DNA of 64,000 nucleotides from NCBI GenBank assembly GCA_963724495.1, contig CAVRUZ010000005.1, positions 248,001 through 312,000 of the forward strand, in the 5' to 3' direction. The translations under genes were made by a program, and so were the position numbers. Position 1 is the first letter of the stretch; every line of letters begins with the position of its first letter. Shown one piece after another: positions 46,350 to 61,370 of this stretch. Source of the stretch: CAVRUZ01 sp963724495 (lineage in GTDB: Bacteria > Actinomycetota > Actinomycetes > Propionibacteriales > DAIQRJ01). A model generated the notes under the pieces. That model had not been told where the DNA came from and made no database searches. It was given only the letters and a program-made list of their open reading frames with translations.

Positions 46350-46944
46350 CGCGGTACTCCTGAGCTGTCGGGACTACCGGAGTGCCGGCTGCCCGGGTAT
46401 GGGAACTGCGTGATGTTCGAGACGTTCTGTGCTGCCGGTGCTGTGGTGCCGGTGCTGTCGAGCGGAAGTGCGACGACCCGATCGATCGGCAAGTGCCGGA
46501 CCTGGACACGGTACGTGGGCGCCTTCTGGCCGGTCAAACCTCGACGACCGTGCCTGGCACGACTCCTGCCACGAAGATGCTGGTTTGCCCGATCAGCGGC
46601 TGTCCACAACGTTGTACCCAGCTGGGGACAGTTTTGGCAAACATGCGCAGATCATCCCTTTCCTGACAAGGCATTTGTCCACAGCGAGCGTGGGCTTGTC
46701 CCCAACGTTGGGAGTACGTAGGGTCCGAGAACTGCAAGACGGGCTCCTGAGCAGACCGCTACGGCACCAGCCTGATGTCGTTACAGATCGTGACAAACAG
46801 TGGCCAAAATCGCGCTGAAAAAGGCATTCAGCCGATCTGCCGGCTGGTTCCAGGGACGACTTGCGGCATTCCACATCTTGTGGACAATTCTGTGGACAGT
46901 GGCCCCGACGCCTGTGCGTTCCGGTGGCCGAGGGGGAGACGCGC
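46350..46944. promoter_or_regulatory. rpmH-dnaA intergenic region with DnaA boxes
   Basis: This 595-bp divergent region is relatively AT-rich and has DnaA-box-like 9-mers: TTGTCCACA at 46675-46683, CTGTCCACA at 46600-46608, and on the other strand TGTGGACAA at 46879-46887 and TGTGGACAG at 46891-46899. The last two, 12 bp apart and 46-66 bp before the dnaA start, are well placed for DnaA to repress its own gene. No other gene is seen here. Confidence 0.75.
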
Positions 46945-48651
46945 GTGGCTGAAGAACAGGACCTCGATCAGATCTGGGCAGGCGTTTACGAGCGTCTGGG
47001 CAGCACTGGGGCTCATCGGGTCTGGCTGAACGGCTCGCGAGTGGTGACTCTCCACGGGAACACCGTGATGGTGGCGGCGCGCGACGAGTTCACCCGGACC
47101 CAACTCGAGACCCGCCTGCGACCGAAGCTGGAAGAGGCCCTGTCGGGGATCCTCGACAGTCCTGTCCGCATCGCGGTCACCGTCGATCCCGACCTGGAGT
47201 ACCGGGCGCCGGCCGACGGTGCCCCTGCCGACGGCACCACCGACTCGACTTCAGCCGGCCCGGCTTCGAGCGGCCCGACCGCCACCCACCCGACCGACCA
47301 AGCCCTTGATGCGGTCATCGGTGAAGTCCTCGCGGACCGCCTGGATCTCCGAGGTGACGACGCGCCCGCCGAGCACCATGCGTCGGTGAGTTCGCTGGCC
47401 GACCACCGGGCTGCCGCCGACATGGACGCCGATCGGCACGACTCCCGGACCGGTGGCGGTGGAGATCCGGAGGAGCGCGCCCGGAGCCTGCACGACGTGT
47501 CCGACAAGCTCGCCGACCTGGGCCGCCCCGGCGGTGAGCCGGTGTTCAGCGTCCACGGGGGTGGCGTCCCCCGGAGTACCGGCAACGACGGCCGGCGGCT
47601 GAACCCGAAGTACATCTTCGACACCTTCGTGATCGGGTCGTCCAACAGGTTCGCCCACGCTGCCGCAGTCGCCGTGGCCGAAGCACCCGGCAAGGCGTTC
47701 AACCCGTTGATGCTCTACGGCGAGTCCGGGCTGGGCAAGACGCACCTGCTGCACGCGATCGGGCACTACGTCCACTCGCTCTACGGCAACGCGCGGGTGC
47801 GATACGTCTCCTCGGAAGAGTTCACCAACGACTTCATCAACTCCATCCGCGACGGTCGTGGCGAGAGCTTCCGTCGTCGATACCGAGACGTCGACGTGCT
47901 GCTTGTCGACGACATCCAGTTCCTGGAGAACAAGGAAGGCACCCAGGAGGAGTTCTTCCACACGTTCAACACGCTGCACAACGCCAACAAGCAGATCGTG
48001 CTGAGCTCGGACCGGCCGCCCAAGCGGCTGGAGACCCTGGAGGACCGGCTGCGCAACCGGTTCGAGTGGGGCCTGATGGCCGACATCGAGCCCCCGGACC
48101 TGGAAACGCGGATCGCGATCCTGCGCAAGAAGGCCGTGCAGGAGCGCCTGACCGCACCTCCTGAAGTCCTGGAGTTCATCGCCGGCAAGATCCAGACCAA
48201 CATCCGCGAACTCGAGGGCGCGCTCATCCGGGTGACCGCCTTCGCCAGCCTCAACAAGCAGCCGGTCGACGTCAACCTCGCCGTGATAGTGCTGAAAGAC
48301 CTCATCCCGGCCGGCGGCGAACCCGACATCACCGCCTCGGCGATCATGGGCGCCACCGCCACCTATTTCGGTCTCTCCATGGACGACCTGTGTGGGGGCA
48401 ACCGAAGCCGCACCCTCGTGAATGCCCGTCAGATCGCGATGTACCTGTGCCGCGAGTTGACCGACCTTTCCCTACCGAAGATCGGGCAGCAGTTCGGCAA
48501 CCGTGACCACACCACGGTGATGCACGCCGACCGAAAGATCCGCATCCAGATGGCCGAGCGGCGTGCGACCTACAACCAGGTCACCGAGCTCACCAACCGC
48601 ATCAAGCATCAGGCGCGCAAGTCCGGCGACCAGGATTCGCAGCAGCGGTGA
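46945..48651 (+). CDS. dnaA: Chromosomal replication initiator DnaA
   Basis: ATP-dependent initiator that opens oriC. From GTG 46945 (AGGGGGAG upstream) the protein has about 568 residues. It has an N-terminal DnaB-interaction domain, a long acidic, variable linker (about 90-215), then the AAA+ core with Walker [10 protein letters not shown] and Walker [11 protein letters not shown]. The C-terminal HTH domain contains [20 protein letters not shown] and [17 protein letters not shown], which reads the DnaA box. An alternative GTG at 46924 is possible. Confidence 0.97.
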   Translation: MAEEQDLDQIWAGVYERLGSTGAHRVWLNGSRVVTLHGNTVMVAARDEFTRTQLETRLRPKLEEALSGILDSPVRIAVTVDPDLEYRAPADGAPADGTTDSTSAGPASSGPTATHPTDQALDAVIGEVLADRLDLRGDDAPAEHHASVSSLADHRAAADMDADRHDSRTGGGGDPEERARSLHDVSDKLADLGRPGGEPVFSVHGGGVPRSTGNDGRRLNPKYIFDTFVIGSSNRFAHAAAVAVAEAPGKAFNPLMLYGESGLGKTHLLHAIGHYVHSLYGNARVRYVSSEEFTNDFINSIRDGRGESFRRRYRDVDVLLVDDIQFLENKEGTQEEFFHTFNTLHNANKQIVLSSDRPPKRLETLEDRLRNRFEWGLMADIEPPDLETRIAILRKKAVQERLTAPPEVLEFIAGKIQTNIRELEGALIRVTAFASLNKQPVDVNLAVIVLKDLIPAGGEPDITASAIMGATATYFGLSMDDLCGGNRSRTLVNARQIAMYLCRELTDLSLPKIGQQFGNRDHTTVMHADRKIRIQMAERRATYNQVTELTNRIKHQARKSGDQDSQQR

Positions 48652-49014
48652 AGAAGTTCACAACTGTGCATGACCCTGTGGATAGCCGGCGGAGAACTCA
48701 CCCAGCTGTTGTGGGTCGCTCTGGACAACCGGGCGGTCGCCCACACCTGCCCACAGGCGAACCGGGCACGCCTCCACTGGTTGTCCACCGAACGTGCGTA
48801 CGAACCAGGCCCGCTGGTCAGCGCCGGGGCAGGACCGTCCACAGTGTCCACCGCACCGACTACCACTGCTGACTTACCACTATGACGATGAACCGCTGAA
48901 GTCCTCCACCCACGGACCTGGGGACAACCGCCAGACGGTCCGGTAGTTTCACGCTCCACCCACTCTTCGCCCGAGCCAGCCACTCAGGCCACAACCAGCG
49001 CAGGAGGCCCGCCG
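48652..49014. other. Putative chromosomal origin oriC (dnaA-dnaN spacer)
   Basis: The 363-bp gap contains several DnaA-box-like sequences: TGTGGATAG (48677-48685), TTGTCCACC (48781-48789), CCGTCCACA (48835-48843), GTGTCCACC (48844-48852), plus weaker TTGTGGGTC and TCTGGACAA forms. Placement between dnaA and dnaN and clustering of boxes on both strands match actinobacterial origins. No obvious long AT-rich unwinding element is seen. Confidence 0.75.
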
Positions 49015-50229
49015 GTGAAGTTCCGCGTCGAACGCGACGTGCTCGCAGAAGCCGTCACCTGGACCGCTCGCAGCCTGCCGACCAGGCCGAGCGTCCCGGT
49101 GCTTTCCGGCCTCAAACTCGAGGCGTCCGACGGGACCCTGACGCTCTCCGGCTTCGACTACGAGACCTCGGCCCGCGTCAGCGTGCCGGCCCAGGTCACC
49201 GACGAGGGTGCGGCCCTGGTGTCCGGGCGGTTGCTGGCCGAGATCGCGCGGGCGCTCCCAGCCCACCCGGTCGATGTCTCCGATGAGGGCGGCCGCGTCG
49301 TCCTGCTCTGCCGCAGTTCCCGGTTCACCCTGCAGACGTTGCCCCTGGACGAGTACCCGTCGCTGCCGGACCTGCCGGGTGCCACCGGCCGGGTGCGCGG
49401 CGACCTCTTCGCCGATGCCGTCGCGCAGGTGGCCATCGCCGCGGGCCGCGACGACATGCTGCCCGTGTTCACCGGGCTGCGTCTGGAGATCGACGGCGAG
49501 AAGCTCACGCTGGCAGCCACCGACCGGTTCCGCCTGGCGGTTCGCGAACTGGAGTGGCGGCCAGAGCGTCCGGACGCCAGCGCCACTGCCCTCATCCCGG
49601 CCCGAGTCCTGGCCGAAGCCACCCGTGCCTTCGCCGGTAGCCCGGCCGAGGTCACGCTCGCGCTGTCCGGTGTCGGCGACGCCGGCGGTGAGGGATTGCT
49701 CGGGCTCACCGGTGAAGCGGCAGGCGGCGTCCGGCACACCACCACCAGGCTGCTCGACGGTGAGTTCCCGCCCTACCGCAAGCTGTTCCCGCCGGAGCAG
49801 CACACCGAGGCCTACGTCGACACGGCCGCCATCGTCGAGTCACTGAAACGGGTGGCCCTGGTGGCCGAACGCCACACGTCGGTTCAGCTGAACTTCGCCG
49901 ACGGCCAGGTCGTGCTCGAGGCGGGTTCGGGAGACGAGGCACAGGCGTCCGAGGCGCTGCCGGCGCGGATCGAAGGCGAAGGCGTCGCGACCGGGTTCAA
50001 CCCGCGGTACCTCCTCGACGGGCTGTCGGCCGTCAGGTCGGCGGTGACCAGGCTGTCGTTCACCCAGGCCAGCCGGCCCGCCGTGATCACGCCGGCGGCC
50101 GGAGAGAAGCCGGTGGCCGAGGCGCCCGATGCGTCCGATGCGGGCACCGACAACGCCGCGACCACGTCGCCAACCTCCACCAACGGTGATTACCGGTACC
50201 TGATCATGCCCGTGCGCGTGCCCAGGTGA
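49015..50229 (+). CDS. dnaN: DNA polymerase III subunit beta (sliding clamp)
   Basis: Ring-shaped clamp that tethers the replicase. The 404-residue protein starts at GTG 49015 (KFRVERDVLAEAVTWTARSL) behind AGGAGG. It contains three repeated clamp domains, with GLKLEASDGTLTLSGFDYET, LPVFTGLRLEIDGEKLTLAA and YRYLIMPVRVPR at the C-terminus. An inserted linker rich in Ala, Thr and Ser (residues about 365-390) before the last strand is longer than usual. Confidence 0.97.
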   Translation: MKFRVERDVLAEAVTWTARSLPTRPSVPVLSGLKLEASDGTLTLSGFDYETSARVSVPAQVTDEGAALVSGRLLAEIARALPAHPVDVSDEGGRVVLLCRSSRFTLQTLPLDEYPSLPDLPGATGRVRGDLFADAVAQVAIAAGRDDMLPVFTGLRLEIDGEKLTLAATDRFRLAVRELEWRPERPDASATALIPARVLAEATRAFAGSPAEVTLALSGVGDAGGEGLLGLTGEAAGGVRHTTTRLLDGEFPPYRKLFPPEQHTEAYVDTAAIVESLKRVALVAERHTSVQLNFADGQVVLEAGSGDEAQASEALPARIEGEGVATGFNPRYLLDGLSAVRSAVTRLSFTQASRPAVITPAAGEKPVAEAPDASDAGTDNAATTSPTSTNGDYRYLIMPVRVPR

Positions 50230-50251
50230 CCCGTCACGAGAAGGGCTCGGT

Positions 50252-51170
50252 GTGCTGATGGACCTCGGACTCGTCGGCCTCGGGAAGATGGGCGGCAACA
50301 TGCGCGAGCGGTTGCGCGCCCATGGGCACACCGTTGTCGGCTTTGACAACAACCCCGACGTGAGTGACGCCGACATCGCTTGCGGACATGGTGAAGAGCC
50401 TGCCGGCGCCGAGAGCCGTCTGGGTGATGGTGCCGGCCGGGGCGATCACCACGGCGGTGATCACCGACCTGGCCGGGTTGCTGGAGCCGGGGGACGTGAT
50501 CGTCGACGGCGGCAACTCGCGCTGGACCGACGACACGGTGCACGCCCACCTGCTCGGCGAGAAGGGGATCGGCTTCGTCGACTGCGGGGTCTCCGGCGGG
50601 ATCTGGGGACTCAAGAACGGCTATGCGCTGATGTGTGGCGGCGAAGAGGAGAATGTCAGCAAGCTGATGCCGATCTTCGATTCGCTCAAGCCTGACAGCG
50701 AATTCGGCTTCGCACACTGTGGCGCGGTTGGCGCGGGGCACTACGCCAAGATGGTCCACAACGGCATCGAGTACGCGATCATGCAGGCCTACGCCGAGGG
50801 CTACGAGCTGCTCGAGGCCGCCGATGTCGTGACGAACGTGCCGGAGACGATGAACTCCTGGCGCGACGGGACCGTGATCCGGTCGTGGCTGCTCGACCTC
50901 CTCTGTGAAGCGCTCAAGGGCGACCCGACGCTTGCCGGCCTGGAGGGCTACGTCGACGACTCCGGCGAGGGCAGATGGACCGTCGAGGAGGCGATCAACC
51001 ACGCAGTGCCGATCCCGGCGATCGCCGCCTCCCTGTTCGCCCGGTTCGTGTCCAGGCAGGAGGACTCGATGGCGATGAAGGCCGTCTCGGCCATGCGCCA
51101 CCAGTTCGGCGGCCATGCCGTGAAGCGCGTCGACGGCGAACTGCGCCCGACCGACAACATGCCGCACTGA
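50252..51170 (+). pseudogene. gnd: 6-phosphogluconate dehydrogenase (short, decarboxylating type), one frameshift
   Basis: Oxidatively decarboxylates 6-phosphogluconate to ribulose 5-phosphate. The N-terminus gives MDLGLVGLGKMGGNMRERLR (Rossmann GxGxMG) and GHTVVGFDNNPDVSD. The frame then slips by one base at about 50362-50375 and continues as TSLADMVKSLPAPRAVWVMV. After this come DVIVDGGNSRWTDDTVHAHL and the active-site VGAGHYAKMVHNGIEYAIMQ (Lys and Asn in HYAKMVHNGIEY). Restored length is about 305 residues, as in the dnaN-gnd-recF arrangement of many actinobacteria. Sequence error seems more likely than loss. Confidence 0.85.
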
Positions 51171-51296
51171 CATTCCGGTCGATATCACCGTTCCCCGTCC
51201 CAACGCCCGGTGCGTTCACGAGATTCGGCCACGCCGGCGACAGCCCCGGCGTCTTCGGTTTGTGCTGTGACTACTGGCGATTCGGCCTGACTCCGC

Positions 51297-52520
51297 ATGT
51301 ATCTCAGCCACCTGTCTCTCGCGGACTTCCGCAGTTACGTCACGGCCGACATCGCCCTCGATCCCGGCGTCACCACGTTCCTGGGCCCGAACGGGCAGGG
51401 CAAGACGAACCTGGTCGAGGCGGCGGTCTACCTGGCGACGCTCGCATCCCATCGCACCGGTACGGATGCCCCACTCGTCCGGGCGGGGGCCGAACGGGCG
51501 ATCGTGCGTGCCCAGGTGGTGCGCGACGAACGCCAGGTGCTGCTGGAGGTGGAGATCGCCGCGGGCCGCGCGAACCGTGCCCGGATCAACAGGGGAAAGC
51601 CGACGCGGGCCCGGGAGTTGCTCGGCTGGCTGCGGGCGGTCCTGTTCGCGCCGGAGGACCTTGCGCTGGTCAAGGGTGACCCGGACGGCCGCCGCCGGTT
51701 CCTCGACGAACTGCTGACACTGCGGTGGCCCCGATTCGCCGGCGTCCGCAGCGACTACGAGCGGGTGGTCAAACAGCGATCGGCTCTGTTGCGCAGCTCC
51801 GGCGCTGCTCGTAGCGCTCGCGAGAATGCCCTTGCCACCTTGGCGATCTGGGATGACCAGTTGGTGCGCCTGGGCAGCGAGCTGGCTACGGCGAGGATCC
51901 GCCTGGTCCATGAGCTGGCGCCGCTGATCTCGACAACCTATGACGAGATCGCTCCCGGGCGGGGTGACCCGACACTGACCTACCGGGCCGGCTGGATCGG
52001 TTCCGGTTGGACTGCCCCGGCTCACGACGAACCGGACGAGGCGAGGCGGCAGCTTCGGCCATGCCCGGGGAGGCCGAGGAGTTCGTGGCCGAGGTGGCCG
52101 CGGCCGACGCGGATCGACGGGCAGGCCGCGGTGGCTGCGCGGATGAGTGCGGCGCTGCTCCGGGTACGGGAGCGGGAGTTCGACCGCGGCGTGTGCCTCG
52201 TCGGGCCGCACCGGGACGATCTCGTCGTGACTCTGTCCGGCCTCCCAGCGCGCGGTTTCGCCAGCCAGGGCGAGTCCTGGTCACTCGCGCTGGGACTTCG
52301 GCTGGCATCCCACGACCTGCTGGCGGCCGACGGTGACCAGCCCGTGCTCCTGCTCGACGACGTCTTCGCCGAGCTCGACACCGCCAGGCGGACCGCGCTG
52401 GCGAGCCGCGTCGAACGCACTGAACAGGTACTGATCACGGCCGCGGTGGAGGACGATGTGCCGATGAACGTGCGCGGCGTCCGGTACCAGGTGTCCCCGG
52501 GTGAGGTCAGCCGTGTCTGA
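51297..52520 (+). CDS. recF: DNA replication and repair protein RecF
   Basis: ABC-type ATPase that loads RecA at gaps. The 407-residue frame has YLSHLSLADFRSYVTADIAL, the Walker A GPNGQGKTNLVEAA, and the signature SQGESWSLALGLRLASHDLL with Walker B VLLLDDVFAELD. Between about 52045 and 52125 the frame encodes an unlikely run (RRQLRPCPGRPRSSWPRWPR), while the expected AAASAMPGEAEEFVAEVAAA sits in another frame. Two compensating indels appear to have scrambled about 25 residues. The gene is otherwise normal and overlaps the next gene. Confidence 0.92.
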   Translation: MYLSHLSLADFRSYVTADIALDPGVTTFLGPNGQGKTNLVEAAVYLATLASHRTGTDAPLVRAGAERAIVRAQVVRDERQVLLEVEIAAGRANRARINRGKPTRARELLGWLRAVLFAPEDLALVKGDPDGRRRFLDELLTLRWPRFAGVRSDYERVVKQRSALLRSSGAARSARENALATLAIWDDQLVRLGSELATARIRLVHELAPLISTTYDEIAPGRGDPTLTYRAGWIGSGWTAPAHDEPDEARRQLRPCPGRPRSSWPRWPRPTRIDGQAAVAARMSAALLRVREREFDRGVCLVGPHRDDLVVTLSGLPARGFASQGESWSLALGLRLASHDLLAADGDQPVLLLDDVFAELDTARRTALASRVERTEQVLITAAVEDDVPMNVRGVRYQVSPGEVSRV

Positions 52521-53139
52521 CGCGCCAGGAACCGCCGCGGACGAGCCGGACAAGAAGGCCGGGACCCCCGATCACGTCGCCGACGGTCGCCCGGACCTCG
52601 ACGGCCCGGGACCAGAGCAGGAGTGGCAGCCGACCGGACTCGACCTGGCCAAGGCGGTGGCCGGGGAGATCGCGGGGCGCGGCCATCGACGTCGGCGCCC
52701 ACGCACTGGTCAAGGCGATGGCGACGGGTCGCGCCGTGATCGATCCGGCCACGCGAGCGGCTTCACCGGGTCCGGCCCGGACGAGCGGGACCCCCAGGGC
52801 GTGGGCGAGACCGTCGAGCGGTTGGTCGACGAGCGCGGCTGGCGTGGTGACCTCCGGCTTGCAGCAGCGGTTGCGCGCTGGCCTGTCGTCGTCGGCGATC
52901 AGCTGGCTGCCCACACGACGGCCGATCGGTTCGCCGAGGGAGTGCTGTACGTGCAGGCGGACTCCACCAGTTGGGCCACCCAGGTCCGGATGATGGCGTC
53001 GGTGATCGTCGCCAAGCTCGCGGCCGACATCGGCGACGGCGTAGTGACGCGGATCGTCGTGCAGGGCCCGTCGACACCGTCGTGGAAACACGGTGGCCGA
53101 CGGGTCAAAGGCAGAGGCCCGCGCGACACCTACGGCTGA
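52513..53139 (+). CDS. DUF721 (DciA-like) protein
   Basis: Protein of the DUF721 family located after recF. DciA proteins help load the replicative helicase where DnaC is absent. The C-terminal core is clear: WPVVVGDQLAAHTTADRFAE, then GVLYVQADSTSWATQVRMMA and SVIVAKLAADIGDGVVTRIV, with a PSW..GRRVKGRGPRDTYG end. The start GTG at 52513 overlaps the recF stop. The N-terminal about 90 residues are low complexity and arginine-rich. Confidence 0.85.
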   Translation: MSDAPGTAADEPDKKAGTPDHVADGRPDLDGPGPEQEWQPTGLDLAKAVAGEIAGRGHRRRRPRTGQGDGDGSRRDRSGHASGFTGSGPDERDPQGVGETVERLVDERGWRGDLRLAAAVARWPVVVGDQLAAHTTADRFAEGVLYVQADSTSWATQVRMMASVIVAKLAADIGDGVVTRIVVQGPSTPSWKHGGRRVKGRGPRDTYG

Positions 53140-55713
<2,574 letters not shown>

Positions 55714-55771
55714 TGGACCACCATGCATCCGGGCATGTGAGCTCTCTGAACCAGGTAAGGGATAACAGCTG

Positions 55772-58462
<2,691 letters not shown>

Positions 58463-58465
58463 CGC

Positions 58466-59233
58466 GTGAGCGAGGCCGACGACCGGACCCGGGAGGTGCC
58501 GGTGAAGCCCGACCAACGGGCCGGCGCCACGCCTGAGCGTCAGGGCGCCGCACCCAATCGTGACTCGCCGGCTCCGGCCGTGGCGGAGAACGACTCGTTC
58601 GCGGAACGCAGCCGCCGCCGTCTCGGCCAGACGTTCGCGGCGGCCGGAGCAGCAGCTCGGCCGCAGTCGGATGGTCAGCAGGCACCTGCCGCCGGCCCGC
58701 CTGCTGGTCCGTCGCCGGCCCAGCGGGTGGATCGACAGTCGGGCGCGGCGACGACGGCTCAGCCGACCGTCACCAGCACTCCGCAGGCGGTGGCTCAGCC
58801 TCCAACGCGCGTTCCTCCTGGTCCGCCGCCAGCTGCACCAAGGCGACCGCCGGTGAAGCCACGGTCGCGCCGCGCTCGGCTCACCGCGATTCGGGTGGAT
58901 CCCTGGTCGGTGATGAAGACAGCGTTCATGCTGTCCATCGCCTGGGGGATCATGACGCTGGTCTCGGTGCTGCTGGTGTGGAACGTGCTCAATGCCAGTG
59001 GGGTATTCGAGTCGATCAACAGCACGGTGTCAGACGTGCTGGGCACCACCGCGACGACGAGATTCGACGTAATGGATTACGTCGGCCTGCAACGCGTTGC
59101 CGGTGTCACGACCCTGATCTGTGTCGTGGACGTCGTGCTGATCACCGCCCTGGCAACCCTCGGGGCGTTCCTCTACAACCTCTCCGCATCGCTGCTGGGC
59201 GGCATCGAGGTCACGCTCGCCGAGGAGGACTGA
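58466..59233 (+). CDS. DUF3566 membrane protein
   Basis: Conserved actinobacterial protein found directly after gyrA; function unknown. The 255-residue product has a long disordered proline/alanine-rich N-terminus (about 140 residues), then the DUF3566 core. It has two membrane segments (VMKTAFMLSIAWGIMTLVSV and LICVVDVVLITALATLGAFL) and the motif YNLSASLLGGIEVTLAEED at the end. The RARLTAIRVDPWSV segment before the first helix is the family hallmark. GTG start, 3 bp after gyrA, so it is surely co-transcribed. Confidence 0.92.
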   Translation: MSEADDRTREVPVKPDQRAGATPERQGAAPNRDSPAPAVAENDSFAERSRRRLGQTFAAAGAAARPQSDGQQAPAAGPPAGPSPAQRVDRQSGAATTAQPTVTSTPQAVAQPPTRVPPGPPPAAPRRPPVKPRSRRARLTAIRVDPWSVMKTAFMLSIAWGIMTLVSVLLVWNVLNASGVFESINSTVSDVLGTTATTRFDVMDYVGLQRVAGVTTLICVVDVVLITALATLGAFLYNLSASLLGGIEVTLAEED

Positions 59234-59249
59234 GCCGGGCCTTCGTCGG

Positions 59250-59341
59250 CACCAAACCCTGAAAACTGGCGGCCAGTCGTCGACTTGCGGCCTGCAACGC
59301 ACGCTGGACGCAACTCGCCACCACTTTTCAGGGTTTCGGTG
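59250..59341. repeat. Long interrupted inverted repeat before tRNA-Ile
   Basis: CACCAAACCCTGAAAACTGG (59250-59269) matches the reverse complement of 59321-59341 (CACCGAAACCCTGAAAAGTGG) with one extra base and two mismatches, across a 51-bp spacer. The word CTTCGTCGGC also occurs directly on both outer sides. It could be a gyrA-operon terminator, a remnant of a small mobile repeat, or an RNA structure. The function is not known. Confidence 0.55.
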
Positions 59342-59420
59342 GCACTTCGTCGGCTTGCCAGAGGCGGGCGAACGCGTTTGGGAGCCCTCTCAGCGCTGCG
59401 GTAGCCTACGTCGGCGACGA

Positions 59421-59495
59421 GGGCCTATAGCTCAGCTCGGTTAGAGCGCTTCCCTGATAAGGAAGAGGTCAGAGGTTCAAGTCCTCTTAGGCCCA
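59421..59495 (+). tRNA. tRNA-Ile (GAT)
   Basis: Cloverleaf is complete: acceptor GGGCCTA/TAGGCCC, D-arm GCTC/GAGC, anticodon stem CTTCC/GGAAG with loop CTGATAA (anticodon GAT), T-arm AGAGG/CCTCT with loop TTCAAGT, discriminator A. The 3' CCA is not encoded (ACCC follows). The conserved place after gyrA supports it. Its 3' half is overlapped by the integrase frame on the other strand, which marks it as the attachment target. Confidence 0.96.
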
Positions 59496-60757
59496 CCCAC
59501 AACACCGCAGGTCACGTCCGCCTCTCCGCTGTTCTTGGCAAGGCGATGCTGCAGGTTCTGTGCCCTCCTGCTTACCAATCTGCTTACCAACGTCGGCGTA
59601 TCCCTGGGAAACAGGCTGTCCATCGCTGCGGCACCACGGCGCAGCACCGGGCGCAACTCTTTGCGGTACACGGTCTCGGTGACCCTGGTACTTGCGTGAC
59701 CGACCAGGTGGGCGATGTCCTCGATCGGCACCCCGCTCGACGACAGCAACGACACAAAGCTGTGGCGGAGTTCGCGCGGTGACCACTCGTCGGGATCGAG
59801 CCCCGCACGGCCAACGACTCGACGGAAGGACCGACGCACGTTGGCCGCGTCCAGCGTGCTTCCGAGCCGAGTGCTGAAGACCAGGCCGTTGTCGACCCAG
59901 GCCGGCCTAACTGACGCACGCCCAGCCAGTTGAGCGCGCTGATGATCGCGGAGCACATCGACGCAGCGGCCGGGCAGCTCAAGGGTCCGGCGAGACGAGC
60001 GGGTCTTCGTGTCGCCACTCACCCGGACGGATCGCCACAGCGCAATCGAAGGCGGAACCGGCGGGTTCGGCCTCAGAGTCGCCCTCCAGGTCCACGTGCG
60101 CCCAGGTCAGCGCACGGAGTTCCTCGGTGCGAGCCCCGGTCAGCAGCGACAGCACGACGTAGGCGCGCATCGTCGCGTCCTGCTCGGCCGCGGAGATCAG
60201 CCGTACGGCCTGATCCAGATTGAGCGCCTTCGAGGGCCGACCAACACGTCCTCTCGGCGGGTCACACAACAGCGCTACATTCCGCGACACCAGGTCGCGC
60301 GCCTGGGCACGACGCAGCGACGCACGCAGGATCGACAACAGCCTGCGCACCGTGTCGGTACTCAACCTGGTGGCACAGCCGGCCAACCAGCCGTCGATCT
60401 CGGATGCCGTCAGGTCGGCCACCTGGCGACGACCCAGCGCCGGTATCAGGTGCGTTTGCGCGAGGACGCGCCGGTTCTCTACCGTCGCCGGGGACCGCCC
60501 GGCGAGCCCGTTGGTCAACCACGACTCGGTGGCTTCCGCAACCGTGAAGCGGCGTTGTCCGACCACGAGCCCTTCCTGGTGATCACGCACCAACTGCCGG
60601 AGAGCTTGGACAACGTCTCTGTCTTCGTTCGTCCGCTCACGGTCGCAATGCGACGTTTCCCGCTCGACGCGTAGCCAATCGAGGCGCGCCCGATCCACCT
60701 CTGGCGCTTCTCGTTCCACGACAGGCCACCTTCACCGTTGCTACGCCGCGTGGTCAC
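59477..60757 (-). pseudogene. Tyrosine site-specific integrase, frameshifted, overlapping tRNA-Ile
   Basis: Phage-type recombinase. The N-terminus from GTG 60757 is TRRSNGEGGLSWNEKRQRW (AP2-like arm-binding motif). The frame shifts at about 60640 to the core-binding domain (FTVAEATESWLTNGLAGRSP), and the catalytic domain then begins (LLTGARTEELRALTWAHVDL, first Arg). It shifts again at about 60000 and continues with WSPRELRHSFVSLLSSSGVP, IAHLVGHASTRVTETVYRKE (His-Arg, His and Tyr nucleophile). The frame stops inside the tRNA-Ile T-loop. Two indels break it, so it is inactive as written. Confidence 0.85.
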
Positions 60758-60904
60758 GGTCGTCCCCGCCGGCCTCGTGTACCAGCAGGTCGACGTAGAG
60801 ATCGATCGAGCCGGCTGGCACAAGCCGGCGGGGTCCCTGCTGGACCGTCAACAACCGGTTCGAGCGGATCAGCTCGTAGATCTCCCGCTTGTGGGCAAGA
60901 GCGG
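60741..60904 (-). pseudogene. Excisionase-like HTH fragment
   Basis: KREIYELIRSNRLLTVQQGP, then RRLVPAGSIDLYVDLLV, matches the second half of MerR-type excisionases (recognition helix, wing and RRVPxxxLDxYV). It lies directly before, and overlaps by 17 bp, the integrase start, as xis genes do. The N-terminal half is missing; the frame instead runs in from CHAD-like sequence, so the 5' end was lost. Confidence 0.55.
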
Positions 60905-61184
60905 TCCGCATGTGTCCGCGGTGGACCTCGGCGTCGCGCGCGGTGCGAGTGTGCCGGCCAGCCAGGACCCGCGAAGTTGCTCCACAGCTTCCCGGTCGAA
61001 CAGCTTGCGACAGGTCGCCAACATCGACCGCAACCTGCGCATCGCGACCCTCGTGTCGTGCACGGCATCCGGCTCGTCGGAGCGAGGGGCGGGATCCAGA
61101 GTCATCAACGCAGCGCGGCCGCCGACGTCGGGCTGGCCTACCCTGCACGAGCAGGGGTGTGATCCGACGGTAGATCTGCGACAA
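60905..61184 (-). pseudogene. CHAD-domain protein fragment
   Basis: DEPDAVHDTRVAMRRLRSML, followed by ATCRKLFDREAVEQLRG and TARDAEVHRGHM, is the start of a CHAD domain, a histidine-rich helical domain that binds polyphosphate. The pieces lie in two frames and the rest of the domain is absent. The fragment is joined to the excisionase remnant, so an insertion or deletion removed both partners' remaining parts. Confidence 0.55.
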
Positions 61185-61370
61185 ATCGCTGTCACCTGAC
61201 GCGCGAGAGGCCTAGACCCCTGCTACCACCCACAAACGACCAACGCACGAATCTGCCGATGAGCGGGCGCTCATCTCGCCGGCGCGCATGCCGGCTCATT
61301 GGCCGGCCGACAACGAACTCGGACGTCCCGACGCGGGGCACCCAGGATCCGGGTGCGCCGCGACGGCCGG

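Noticed and set aside
59470..61200. A second attachment site copied from the tRNA-Ile 3' end
   Set aside because: I found no second copy of the tRNA 3' sequence in the window, so the element's other border cannot be placed.
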